38,381 nucleotides of DNA, taken from contig JACVTC010000363.1 of the NCBI GenBank assembly GCA_016946835.1, positions 1 to 38,381 of the forward strand. The letters are read 5' to 3'. Below are positions 11,831-23,000 of this stretch, in pieces. Both the position numbers and the translations under genes were made by a program. The DNA comes from Neocallimastix lanati (nom. inval.) (Eukaryota; Neocallimastigomycota; Neocallimastigomycetes; Neocallimastigales; Neocallimastigaceae). Under the pieces are notes generated by a model that did no database searches, was not told where the DNA came from, and saw only the letters and a list, made by a program, of their open reading frames with translations. Position 1 is the first letter of the stretch. Each line of letters starts with the position of its first letter.

Positions 11831-12757
11831 TTTATTTATATTTATTAATAATTAATATAATTATATCTTATGTAAATGTATTTATTTAATTCTTTTTTAC
11901 CTCACTTCGTTATAATTTAGGACATTATAACCATATATCACTTTTAAAAAATAATCTTACTTTTAATTACATTTATTATTTACTATTTATTTTATTATTT
12001 ACTACTTATTATTTATTATTTATTTATTTATTTATATTTATTAATAATTAATATAATTATGTCTTATGTAAATGTATTTATTTAATTCTTTTTTACCTCA
12101 CTTCGTTATAATTTAGGACATTATAACCATATATCACTTTTAAAAAATAATCTTACTTTTAATTACATTTATTATTTACTATTTATTTTATTATTTACTA
12201 CTTATTATTTATTATTTATTTATTTGTTTGTATTTATTAATAATTAATATAATTATATCTTATGTAAATGTATTTATTTAATTCTTTTTTACCTCACTTC
12301 GTTATAATTTAGGACATTATAACAATATATCACTTTTAAAAAATAATCTTACTTTTAATTACATTTATTATTTACTATTTATTTTATTATTTACTACTTA
12401 TTATTTATTATTTATTTATTTATTTATATTTATTAATAATTAATATAATTATGTCTTATGTAAATGTATTTATTTAATTCTTTTTTACCTCACTTCGTTA
12501 TAAAATTTAGGACATTATAACCATATATCACTTTTAAAAAATAATCTTACTTTTAATTACATTTATTATTTACTATTTATTTTATTATTTACTACTTATT
12601 ATTTATTATTTATTTATTTATTTATATTTATTAATAATTAATATAATTATATCTTATGTAAATGTATTTATTTAATTCTTTTTTACCTCACTTCGTTATA
12701 ATTTAGGACATTATAACCATATATCACTTTTAAAAAATAATCTTACTTTTAATTATA
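11776..12757. repeat. 196-bp tandem satellite, five copies
   Basis: The landmark CTCACTTCG recurs at 11901, 12097, 12293, 12489 and 12687. Spacing is 196, 196, 196 and 198; the last step has a 2-base insertion in the fourth unit. Each unit holds a less AT-rich core (TTACCTCACTTCGTTATAA, then GGACATTATAAC) and a TTATTTA-rich half. Copies are almost identical, so amplification or homogenisation is recent. The array ends where a GC-richer relic begins at about 12762. Confidence 0.95.
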
Positions 12758-12761
12758 ATCG

Positions 12762-13300
12762 AACTAGGGAGCAATCAACATAGGTTAGGTAATGTTGCAT
12801 TTCGTAACGTGGTTTTATATCAAATACGGCGTGCTTTAATAAACTGTTCATGTAAGAGTGGCTTAAGTTATGATTGATAAATAAATAATACTTTACCTTA
12901 TAATACTAAAGTTGATTCTAACATGTCAGATAATAAAAGAAAAACACAAACATTGTATTAAATTGAAAAGGATCTTTATTTGGAATTATTGGTATCACAT
13001 GATAAAATAGTGATTTTGATTATATTAATATGAATGGTTAATCAGCACTTTCTAAGGAAACTAATCAACTTCAATATATTTTTTGTATGTTAGAATGATG
13101 GGTAAATTTGCAAATTGTTAATCTAATTTTAATTATTCAGTAGTTAGTGATGATAATATTACATTGATGATCTTGGTAATACAGTACTTCATTATATTGT
13201 AAATATTCAAGAATCTTATTTAATTTCTCTTTTAATGAGTAAAAAACCAAACATTCATCTTAAAAATAATAAAGGTAAATTAGCAATTTAACAAAAGAAA
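12762..13300 (+). pseudogene. Decayed ankyrin-repeat gene relic
   Basis: At 13166-13289 the plus strand reads DDLGNTVLHYIVNIQESYL followed by SLLMSKKPNIHLKNNKGKLAI. This is a good ankyrin repeat (GNT-LHY...LL...NI..KN..GK.A). Just upstream, DFDYINMNG-stop-SALSKE at about 13012-13056 resembles another repeat with a nonsense change. Further left, an open stretch at about 12768-12877 (GNVAFRNVVLYQIRRALINC) is protein-like but unassigned and may or may not belong to the same relic. Stops and frame breaks throughout indicate a pseudogene. The left edge is the satellite and the right edge fades into AT-only DNA. Confidence 0.65.
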
Positions 13301-13377
13301 TTGAAGGAAAAAATAAAGAAATAATAATTGACTTATTAAAGAATCTATTTTAAAAATTAAAGAAAGTATAATTTATA

Positions 13378-13413
13378 TATATTGTAAAAGATATATATAT
13401 CTTTTACAATATA
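13378..13413. repeat. Perfect 36-bp palindrome
   Basis: Both halves (13378-13395 and 13396-13413) are exact reverse complements with no loop. It contains GTAAAAGATATA/TATATCTTTTAC. It lies just right of the ankyrin relic. It could be a terminator-like hairpin, a palindromic duplication or chance in AT-rich DNA; length and perfection argue against chance. Confidence 0.85.
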
Positions 13414-14175
13414 AGTAAAAATAAAAAAAAATAAAAATAATATATATATATAAATAATATATACATAATAAATAATTAAAAATTCATAAATTAAAAAAAA
13501 TTAATAAATATAATTAAAGTTTTATAATAATAAAATAATAATTATAAAAAATTAATTATTTTCCATTAGAATATGTAGTATATAAAATACTATTATTAAG
13601 AGTCAAGAATTTATGGTTTATAGTAATATCAATTTTATTAATGTATTTCATGATAAAGAGTTACTACCACTTAATTATTCTAAATTAAATGATTTTATAA
13701 TATTAGATTATGCCTAATGCATTAATTATAATACATTTTATTATGTTATTAAAAGTATATTTATAAAAAAAAACAATAAAAATTTTTTACACCTTTTTTT
13801 TTAAAATAATTATTAATAAATTTTTTTAATAAAATAAATATTGATTTATTTATTTTATTTTATTCAATCTATTTTATATTTCTACTTTATTTTATATTTA
13901 TTAATACTTTACTTTTTTATAACTTTTCACAATATATTTTATTAATCTTTAATTTTATACTATTTCACTAGTTTTATTAATATTTTATTCTTTTTACTAT
14001 ATCTATTGTATTCTGATATTTATTTTAATTTTTTTTTTCTATTTTATTCCATCTAACTTTATATTTAAATTCAACTATTTATTATTTGTATATATCTATT
14101 TTTTTGTTACTAAATTTTTTTTTGCCATGATATTTTTTTATATTTATTTTTTTCTGGCGTGTACCGCTCTTGATT
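13414..14175. other. AT-rich intergenic DNA
   Basis: No gene seen. A faint coding-like patch at 13585-13720 (plus strand, for example VIVNINFINVFHDKELLPLNYSKLNDF in a broken frame) may be a further piece of the relic to its left. The rest is A/T with T-rich plus strand from 13790 on. Confidence 0.5.
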
Positions 14176-14415
14176 TTAGTCCCCCTCAGGAGCAGTGGGA
14201 ATATTGAGGTAGTCACACACTTCCATAAAGGCAGAATTGTTTCTACTGATCGGCCTTACTGAGTGTTTCAGCATTGGCGCTCTGACATGCAATTTATTGC
14301 TGAGAATTTTTTCTGGTACTACTTCTCCGAGTGCTTTGAAGTGAGACCAATATAACCTAACCCATGTAAGTTCGTACTTGCTCCCTTTGGTTTCATCCTC
14401 TATTTGTAAATACAT
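14176..14415 (-). CDS. Short unassigned ORF (79 residues), possibly a fragment
   Basis: An ATG at 14415 opens a 79-residue frame rich in Trp, Arg, Pro and Val (LTWVRLYWSHFKALGEVVPEKI, APMLKHSVRPISR) and ending NIPTAPEGD. Base composition is about normal for coding DNA and stands out from the AT-only flanks, so this is real or formerly real protein-coding sequence. I recognise no domain. It may be a terminal exon or a fragment of a transposable element or transferred gene. Nothing in the flanks extends it clearly. Confidence 0.4.
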   Translation of the reverse strand: MYLQIEDETKGSKYELTWVRLYWSHFKALGEVVPEKILSNKLHVRAPMLKHSVRPISRNNSAFMEVCDYLNIPTAPEGD

Positions 14416-14682
14416 TGCGTAAAAAAATAGGTCATATTTTCCATGATACGAAAAACGTATTTAATAGAAATTAAATGTTATGAAAATAGAAAAGTACGTA
14501 GTATGATTAAAATTGGTCAATAATTATTTTATTTTATTTTCTGGTAAATAAATAAATATATAGTAAAATTTGTTTATAAATAAAATGAAAAATATAATTA
14601 ATAAAATTGTTGATTATTGTATACATATATATATCTTTAATAATAAGTATAGTAATTTTAAATAATAATTTTTTATAATAAC

Positions 14683-14860
14683 TTTTTTTTTTTCTTAGAC
14701 TTAGAAAAACTTTATTTAATAATATTTATATAAAAAAAAAAAAATACATTGTTATAATTTGACTTTTAACTCTATCCATTCATCGATAATAAATTTCATG
14801 TGGATGAAAAGTATCATTCGAATCTGTATCAAGGATTTCTTCTTTGCCTTATCGTTTCGA
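14683..14860 (-). mobile_element. 5'-truncated LINE 3' end (family F)
   Basis: The plus strand shows a T run (14683-14693), then TTAGACTTAGAAAAACTTTATTTAATAA, the same 3' terminus as at 19773. Further in, the minus strand encodes IIDEWIELKVKL-stop, preceded by LDTDSND. This matches the family F C-terminal tail (DTDSIDNT..., VIIEEWEKLEAI...) seen at 19.9 and 31.6 kb. Frame breaks make it a dead copy. The right boundary is uncertain. Confidence 0.65.
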
Positions 14861-16241
14861 TGTGGTCTCTCTTGACAACGATAGGTATAAAGGTATATAA
14901 ATTGATCATAGTGGAAAAATCACTAATCAGGATAGACTAATAATTATCATAAATTTCTTCACTAATAACTATTTAATAATAATAATATATATATATATAG
15001 CAATTTATATTAAGGAAGAGAATTTCCATGGTTCCAAAATTGAATTAATACTTTTAATTCTTTCCTTAAATAATTAGATTAATATTTTTTTATATGGAAG
15101 TTACACTATTTATAGGGTGGTTAATTCCATTAAAGGGTGAAATTTTATTAATTATTAATATTTTTTATCATTACATTATTGTAAATATTAAAATGAAATA
15201 ATCTAACAATTGGCAATAAGCTAATTTATAAGTACAAAAAATAATTATTCTGAAATATATATATATTTTTTTTATATATTTAATTCATTTTAAATTATTT
15301 TATTTAAGAATTATTAGATTAATAATTATTATTTAAAATATTTAAAATCTATATTTATAAAATATAATTAAAACATAATAAATTCCTTAATAATATTAAA
15401 ATAATATAAAGTAGAATGTATATGAAAATAATATAGAACATATTAATAAAATATAATTGAAAATATATAATAAATTCATAAGATATAATTGGAATTATAT
15501 AATAAATTCATAAAATATAATCGAAAATATATAATAAATTCATAAAATATTATTGAAAATATATAATAAATTCATAAGACTCTCGAAGAAAATAAAATAT
15601 AAATTATTTAATATATATATTAATAAAAAAAAATTATTAATAAATGTATTTATATTTAACATAAAATAAATAAAATGAGCTTATGCTTAAATCTATTTTT
15701 ATCATGTCATGCCATGTCATTTTTTTTTTTTTTTTTTTTTTTAGCATTTTTTATATTTCACTTATAAATTGAATGAATATTCGCTAATACTCATTATTTT
15801 ATATATAATTTATATATAAATTATTTTTAATTATAAATTATAATATTGTGAATTTGTTTTATTCCCATGTTTATTAATAAATTATTTAAATAAAAATATT
15901 AATAATTAAAGTTTTATTTAGGTTTTCAATAGGACAAAATATTTAAATTTTTTAAGTGGAATCGTTCTATTTTATAATATATATATTTATATATTTTTTC
16001 TACTTAAATAATATATTCAGTTACGTAATGAAAAAATATATATAAAAAAAGTTCTAAATTAAAATATAGATAATTAACTAATAACAAGAAATTAAAATAT
16101 TTAATTATTAATATTATTAATATAAAAAAAAAAAAATTTTTTTAATTTATTTTTTTTTATAATAATTTTTTTAAAACTACAATTTTTATATAAATCAATT
16201 CTATAATTTTAAAAACTTTAAAAAATAAAATTATTGGGTAT
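14861..16241. other. AT-rich region without a gene
   Basis: Nothing coding is convincing. Weak patches of mixed composition occur at 14860-14950 and 15010-15140. At 15470-15580 a unit like AAATATATAATAAATTCATAA recurs three to four times. A short ATGTC direct repeat (15703-15720) precedes a T run at 15721-15742. Confidence 0.6.
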
Positions 16242-16289
16242 AATGATATTTAACATTTTATTTTTTTAAATAAAATATTAAATATCATT
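16242..16289. repeat. 22-bp hairpin at the broken 3' end of a LINE
   Basis: Arms 16242-16263 and 16268-16289 are reverse complements with one mismatch around a 4-T loop. The right arm is the last coding sequence of the LINE fragment (NCNDI) and the left arm is non-LINE DNA, so the element appears folded back on itself at its truncation point. Confidence 0.75.
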
Positions 16290-18840
16290 ACAATTATTAA
16301 AAATATCATTAATGAACAAGTTAAACAAAATTGGTGATAGGGGACAACCTTGACGAACTCCTTTCCTAATATTAAATGATTCCGATAAATGTCCATCAAC
16401 TCTTACACAAGCCTTGGAAGATAAGTATAAATTTTCAATAAAATTATAGCGCTTACGTCTAATACCTAAGTGATGAATTTTCATTAATACATTATATATG
16501 GGCACTGAAGTCATACGCTTTTTTAAGGTCCAAAAAAGCAAGGTAAGTATCCTTATTTTCAAATTTCCTTCTCTGACATATCATTTTTAATGTCGTGTAA
16601 AGACTTATACATTCCTCTCGATTACGAAAACCATATTGTTCAGGTCTTATAAAACCTTCATTAATTCCATATTTAGAGATTCTGTTAGTTATAATTTTTG
16701 CTATAATTTTTAATCCATTATTGATAAGAGAGATTGCCACCATAATTATTACAATCTGATGGATCGCCCTTTTTATGAATAGATACTATTGATGCGTTAT
16801 TGCGTTATTCCATGATTTTGGGAAATCACCATTCCAAATACGATTGATTAAGGCTTTGAGACATTTAAAGCCAGATGAAATATTACTATTATTATCCTTC
16901 TGAATCATCTTTACTAGGAATCAAAGCTTTGAAGAATTCCATTGGAATACCATCAGGACCACAAGTTTTAAAGTTAGGAGTGGAGGAGATTGCTTTGAAA
17001 ATTTCTTCATCGCTAATACCTTGGTTAATATCCCATTCTTGTTGCCTTGGTCTTCCCAAATTCCTTAGTGCATCAGAATCTTTCCAGTAATCTTTAGAAA
17101 GACTATGACCTGAAGAATCTGACCCTAAGAATTTATAATGAGAATGCCAAACTTTTAATTTTTCATCTGTAGAAGAAACAAGTTCATTATTATAATTTTT
17201 AATAGGATGAGAGACCGAGAAAGATTGATTAATTATTTTTACATTCTTTTTAACCCATTTCCATACTTTCCTACTATCCTTTTTAAGAGCTAACGAACAT
17301 CCAATTTTAATCCAATATAAATATTCTTTTTTCCTAAATTCGTTACATTTTTTATGAATTGATTCACAAAGTCTGTTATACCAGTCAACTTTTTTTAGCA
17401 AATTCATTGGAATCATTTGCAGAAACATAACGCTTAATTTGTTTTGTATTTAATATGCTTTACCTTTTGAAGACAATATATTTTTCGTGACATTCTAAAC
17501 ATCGCTTTCCTGATTTCTGTTGAAGATGTAATCGATAAATCCATAGCTATGGAATTAGTAGTGTTAATGAACTTTTCAATAACACAATCTATTGAAAGTT
17601 CTTCATTTCCTATTTCTTCACTAAGAATCTCAAATTTATTGTGTTGACATATTTCTTTCTCTTGTTCAAGACATTTATACCTATCCCATCTTACAAATTT
17701 TTTTGGTAGCAAAAATGATTCATCTGTGGTAATTTTCTTACAATAAACCATGAGAGGTTTATGATCAGATACAGAAGGATAATCAACAAAATAAGCACTT
17801 GATATTTTAACCAGCATACTTGAATTGACTAACGCATGATCAATATCTGATGAATAACTACCTCTTGTCTATGAAATAGGTGAACCATTAATCGGAAGAA
17901 TAAACCAGTTATCAAGGTTACTATTGGATAATTTATCTTGTAAATCAGAGGTACTCATGTTAAAGTCTCCAAGAAGAATAGATGGATGATTAGTGTGATT
18001 CTGAAGCCATGTGAAAACTTCTGAAAATGCATATCGGACTTGTAATGAGTATTTCTTAGTGAGAATATAGACATTACCAACAGAACACTTAGAATGATTC
18101 CAGAGACTATATGTTGTTAAAGAAACAAGATAAGTATAGGAATTATCTTCAAGTACTGCTTGACATGAGACATGATAACCAAAATATAAACCTCTGCAAT
18201 CTGGAGTAGTAGGATCCATTCTTTTCAGGAAATATTTATAGTTGGGAAGTGTTACTTTACATGGATTTCTTAGCCTCATTAGTACCATTACCTGTTTTCC
18301 TGAAAACATATAAATAATGGTTTAAAAGATTGTGCTGAAGTACTCAATACTATCTCTTTTCACAAAATTCCATCCGTTGGTATTCCAACTAAGATAAAAA
18401 GAAAACTTTCCTGTATTAGAATGTGAAAATGGATTTTGAGAATTAAGATTAGGAATATTGGGAGCAATTAGTTCATGATTGCCATTATTAACATTTACTA
18501 AATTTGTTGAACTGAGGTTTACTGTGTTAATATCATTGGATGTGTTATTTGATATTAAATTTTATTTTAAATACCGAAAAGAAACCTTATGATTCCATTT
18601 GGAACATCTACAATATAAAATTTTTAACTCCTGATAGTGCTTTTTTAAATACTTTTTTAAATTTTTTGTATACTTTTATCCTGAAGAAACTATTATTGAA
18701 TTTAGTAATTCTCTTTACTGACAAAATATTATCATTGAGTTTTTTGCATTTAGAATGAATAGATTTCTTCATTTTAGCATTAGTCCATGAGTGTATACCA
18801 CGGATACAAATCAACCCTGTGTTGTCAATAGATGTTCCAT
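16268..18840 (-). pseudogene. Decayed LINE: N-terminal domain, endonuclease, partial RT
   Basis: On the minus strand from 18840 leftward: an N-terminal domain (TGLICIRGIHSW..., LNDNILSVKRITKFNNSFFRIKV) near 18820-18620; an Asn-rich linker; an AP-endonuclease-like domain from about 18400 (SWNTNGWNF, LLGDFNMS near 17960, SVSDHKPLMVY near 17760); then RT motifs GPDGIPMEFFKAL (about 16940), EQYGFRNREECISLY, LAFLDLKKAYD, GVRQGCPLSPILFNLFIND (about 16330). It stops before the FADD box. Several frame breaks (near 18330, 17870, 17430, 16880-16740 and 16530) make it non-functional. In the known family, endonuclease nicks target DNA and RT copies the RNA at the nick. Loss of the 3' part cannot be explained by ordinary 5' truncation. 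Confidence 0.85.
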
Positions 18841-19737
18841 CTAAATTATGATAAGAACCTCTTCTTTTAATGGTTTTATATAATTTCATTTTGAGTTTTT
18901 GCAAATTAAATATTTTCTGTGACATATGAAAAAAAGTAGTGAATAAGTTGATATTATATGATGAATTCACTTTTTCTGATAAGGCAAAATGTTTCCTTTT
19001 GAGAGAAAAAAAAAACTATATTTATGATTCCTTTTGCTACAATTAATAACATTAATTGGAGCACGTTTGAAACTATTAACAATACAATCAGTGATAGATG
19101 TTATTTCTTCTTCATTACCTACTATTTTAATTTTAAAGAATACATCATTAAAATTAGCAATACGTTTAACTGATAAAACCTTATCATTTAATTCATTCAG
19201 AGTTTTCTTTAAATGTCTTCTCATTTTGATTTCTGGCCAAGATCGAAGTCCGCGGATAAAAAGTAGTTTCGTATTCTCCATTGGAATACCGTGACACCTT
19301 GAACCTCTTAGAATGAAATTCTTATTTCTTATATATCGGATTTCCATAGTAGTAATAAAAAAACTAAAAATTAATAAACTAAAAAAAATAAAAAAAAAAA
19401 AAAAAGTCAGTTTTTATTATAAAGTCTTGAGTATAATGAGAATTGTAATAATTTTATATCTTTTTGGAGTAAATAAATTCGATAATTAATAGTTTGTTGA
19501 ATGGTTGAAATATAATTTGATTTAGCACTTCTTTCAATATATTATTTAAACTGAATATCATAAAGTATTTAATAACTAAGACTGAATTGATGAAATATAA
19601 TGGCACAAAATTAATAAAGAGTTAAATAAATTACTACAAGATTTAGAGTGAATCAATCTCTTACAACGGGACACATGAAATATATAGTTGAAATACAATT
19701 AAATACAATAGATTCTTACATGAGAATAGTAATACTA

Positions 19738-19740
<3 letters not shown>
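18838..19740 (-). mobile_element. Chimeric, internally deleted LINE 5' segment
   Basis: 19740-18940 matches the 5' UTR and N-terminal domain of the near-intact LINE (31208-30410) at high identity, including the start MEIR(Y/F)IRNKNFILRG and the FIRGLRSW...LSVKRIANF block. It then jumps to a 100-base stretch at 18936-18838 encoding FHMSQKIFNLQKLKMKLYK and IKRRGSYHNLD, which in the near-intact LINE lies ~1.3 kb downstream (29130-29030). A second jump at 18838-18841 leads into the different LINE on the left. The first junction lies in a short CTT-type microhomology and lacks GT-AG ends. Its 5' end (19740) abuts the T run of another element. Confidence 0.85.
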
Positions 19741-19775
<35 letters not shown>

Positions 19776-20004
19776 CTTAGAGAAAACTTTATTTAATTTA
19801 TAATAATAATAAAATTACATGAATTAAATGAAAAAACAACAAATAAAATACATAAAATAAATATTATATATTATAAAATTATAAAAGTGCGTTAGAAGCA
19901 ATAGCCTCTAACTTTTCCCATTCTTCGATGATAACACCACGTCCGTTATTACGAGCAATAATTTCAGAATTAGTGTTATCAAAGTAATACTATATGATAA
20001 TAGA
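19741..20004 (-). mobile_element. 5'-truncated LINE 3' end (family F)
   Basis: A 32-base T run (19741-19772; poly(A) on the element strand) is followed by TTAGACTTAGAGAAAACTTTATTTAATT. A coding end lies further in: minus-strand DNTNSEIIARNNGRG and VIIEEWEKLEAIASNALL-stop (about 19970-19884). A near copy lies at 31577-31690. The product is the C-terminal tail of a LINE family whose body is absent from this window. The fragment ends at the T run of the next LINE. Confidence 0.75.
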
Positions 20005-23000
20005 TTTTTTTTTTCTTTTTTAGACAGGGAAGAGAATACACTTCCAAAACTTTATTAAATTTTATTTTAAAAAATACATGTAGGTGAAAAGTACATTTGA
20101 AATTAAAAATAAAAAATTAAAAAATAAAAAAAATAAAAAAGCTCGAAAATACTATGTATTTCGGCAAGTTGTACTATGCGGGAATTTTTCCCTTCCTATC
20201 AAATAAAAAAAGAAATAAAACCTAGAAGTAACATCTTTAAAATAGATAGTGTGGGTGTCCACTAAACTCTCCCCGGATTCATCATTTATTGAACTACTAG
20301 GGAGAGATTCATCCTTCGTAGCAATAGATGACGATCCTGTATTATCATTATGCCTTATCAGTACGACGTCGACACTCTTGGATAAGTTTGGTATTTTGCA
20401 ATACCTATCAAATAATAGCTCAAACGAACTACTTATGATAGGTATTGCACTTGTTAAGAATTCCGCCAAGCCCACAATTTTTGGAACAGGTGACTCAGAT
20501 GAACCTTTGAAAAGTAGTTCATTTAATTGTCTCTGTTCCCCACTATCGAAATGTAGCTCATTTAAAACTAAAGTCCCATCAAGAAGGAACAAGTATATAT
20601 AATGATTGATATAATCTTCAAAATTAGTAAATAGAGTCATAGGAAGAAAGAGGATTAAACGCTCTAATCTTCCTAAGGAATAAAACATAGAGATCATCGA
20701 TGAAATTTAAAGAATTCCATCTAAAAGATGCAAGAGCATCGCATTTAAAAATCCAATGTTCAAAAGATTGTTTATCTTCGCCACAACAGGGGCAATACTT
20801 GGGACAATCTTCTGAACTCTACCCATTCTAATAGCAATAGTAGTATTGTATTTATAACCACAGCGTAAACGAATAATCCACGAAAACCCTAAGTTGAATT
20901 GGGGATATTTTAAGCTAAGCATAATTATAGCTTTATTGTTTGAAAACTTATTACGATCGTAATTTTGACCTTTAATACCTTGAAATTTGGCAACTGATTT
21001 CCAGTAACGTTCTAAAATATCGTCATATTTTTCACATTTATATTTTTTGATTTTTTTATACAGTGTTCTAGATTCTTTAGTCCAGGAATAATGATGCATT
21101 TTGGGAATAGATTTAATAAGATCCTTTATAATACAGTTTGATTTTACTCCATTTTGCAAATGATTTAATCTGTAAGGCTGCGCAGACACCAGCAATAGGA
21201 GGAATGCTTAGATCTCGAGATAAAGCATAAGTACTCATAGTAGAATTATGTCTAATATAGTCATTGTCTTCTGAACTTGTTTTACCATTTTAGAGAAGGA
21301 GCCGATACACCAAAATAGACCAGTATTAATTAATGTTTGAATTCTGCCGTTCTGGATTTGTTTGAACCAAGTAAAGGAGAATAATAAATTACTTTTACTA
21401 ATAACAAAGGATTGAAGAACTTTTTTCTTGTATGCAATAGGATAAGTTTATTTGAGAAGAAATGTGTAAATGAAAGAAGGGATTTTCTACTTTAAAATGC
21501 ATGTGAGATATAATGTGTTCTAGTAAGAGATCATCAGAAAAAGGAATACCAAGATAAATATAACTAGAAACTTTAGGAATAGCATTCATTCCTAAATAGA
21601 AGGTTGGGTCACTATAGTTTGGAGGAGATTGGAAGTTTCATTGGTTTTATAACCATAGTTGCACATTTTTCAATACCAAAGTCATTTCATTAAATTAGCC
21701 CCATTTATGTACCTTTTTTAGTAATTTTTCTAAATTTTTTGCACTTGGAGCAATTAGAACAACATCATCAGGCAAAGAGTCCACCACAACACTTTTTTCT
21801 TCCAATATTAAACACATACTTTTCAAGTCATTTAGTATATCATTGATAATAAATTGAATAAAATTAGGGAGATAATGGACAACCTTGACGAACACCTCTT
21901 TTAATAGGAAATTCATTTGATAACATTGAAGCAAATCGAGCACGAGCTTTAGTGAAGTATATAAATTACAAAGAAAATCAAAAACATCTACCACGTACGC
22001 ATAATGATATAATTTAGTAAGAATGTTAAAAATAGGAACTGAATCATAAGCTTTTTTAAGATCTAAAAAGGCTAAATATGTGAATTTTCCTTGAAATTTT
22101 CTTCTTTGGCATATTTCTCTAACGGAAATGAATAAACTAATGCATTCTTCACGGTTGCGAAAGCCAAATTGTTCAGGTCTAATGAAATTGTGTGAGAGTG
22201 CGTAAGAAGATATTCTATCTGTTACAATTTTTGAAATGATTTTCAGTCCAACATTAATGAGAGAAATACCTCGATAATTACTACAATCTGATAGGTCACC
22301 TTTCTTAGGGATTGATACAATAGAAGCTGAGTTCCATTTTTTAGGAAAAGACCCATTCCATATTTTATTAAAAATCAATTTAAGACACTTTCCAGCAACA
22401 GGATGTGTTTCTAGTAATTCTTCATTGCAAAACAGAGCTTTGTAGAATTCAATCGGGATACCATCGGGGCCGGGTGCTTTGTTGTTTTTCATAGATGAAA
22501 TTGTTTTTTTAATATCGTCAACCGTAATGGGATCGTTGATATTCCAGGCAGAGGATCTAAGACTAATATTCCTTAAAGCATGGATCCAGAAGTTACGATT
22601 AAGGCTGTGACCTGAGGGATCAGAAGCTAGATCTATATAATATTCAGCCCATCTATCTAATTGTTTAGTAGGAGAGATAATATCTTGACCAAATTTAGAT
22701 TTTATGCAAGTAGGGGAGGTAGATGAATACGATGGTTTAGCCATTTTTTTTAAACATTTCCAACCATTTTTGAAATCTTTATTCAAAAAATAATTACCAA
22801 TTTTTACTATATTAGCTTTAAATCTAGCAGAACGAAATTTGCTCTTTGTTTTCTTGATTAATTTGCAAAGTTTTTCATATTTATTAAATTGTTCAAGGTA
22901 ATTATCAACATTTTCACAGTTAAAGTAAGGCTTAATATTTCGAAATGCAATATGTTTTTCATGAGACAGTCTTTTAATGAAATAAGGACAATGAAAAGCA

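Noticed and set aside
11238-11855. 205-residue ORF with repeating LLFIIYY
   Set aside because: It is created by the TTATTTA repeat, whose 7-base period gives an open frame in several registers; no real protein signal.
11270-12757. CRISPR array or telomere
   Set aside because: The repeats are contiguous without unique spacers and the unit is not a telomeric motif.
18838-19740. Spliced LINE transcript as origin of the internal deletion
   Set aside because: The missing segment does not begin with GT or end with AG on the element strand; the junction sits in CTT microhomology instead.
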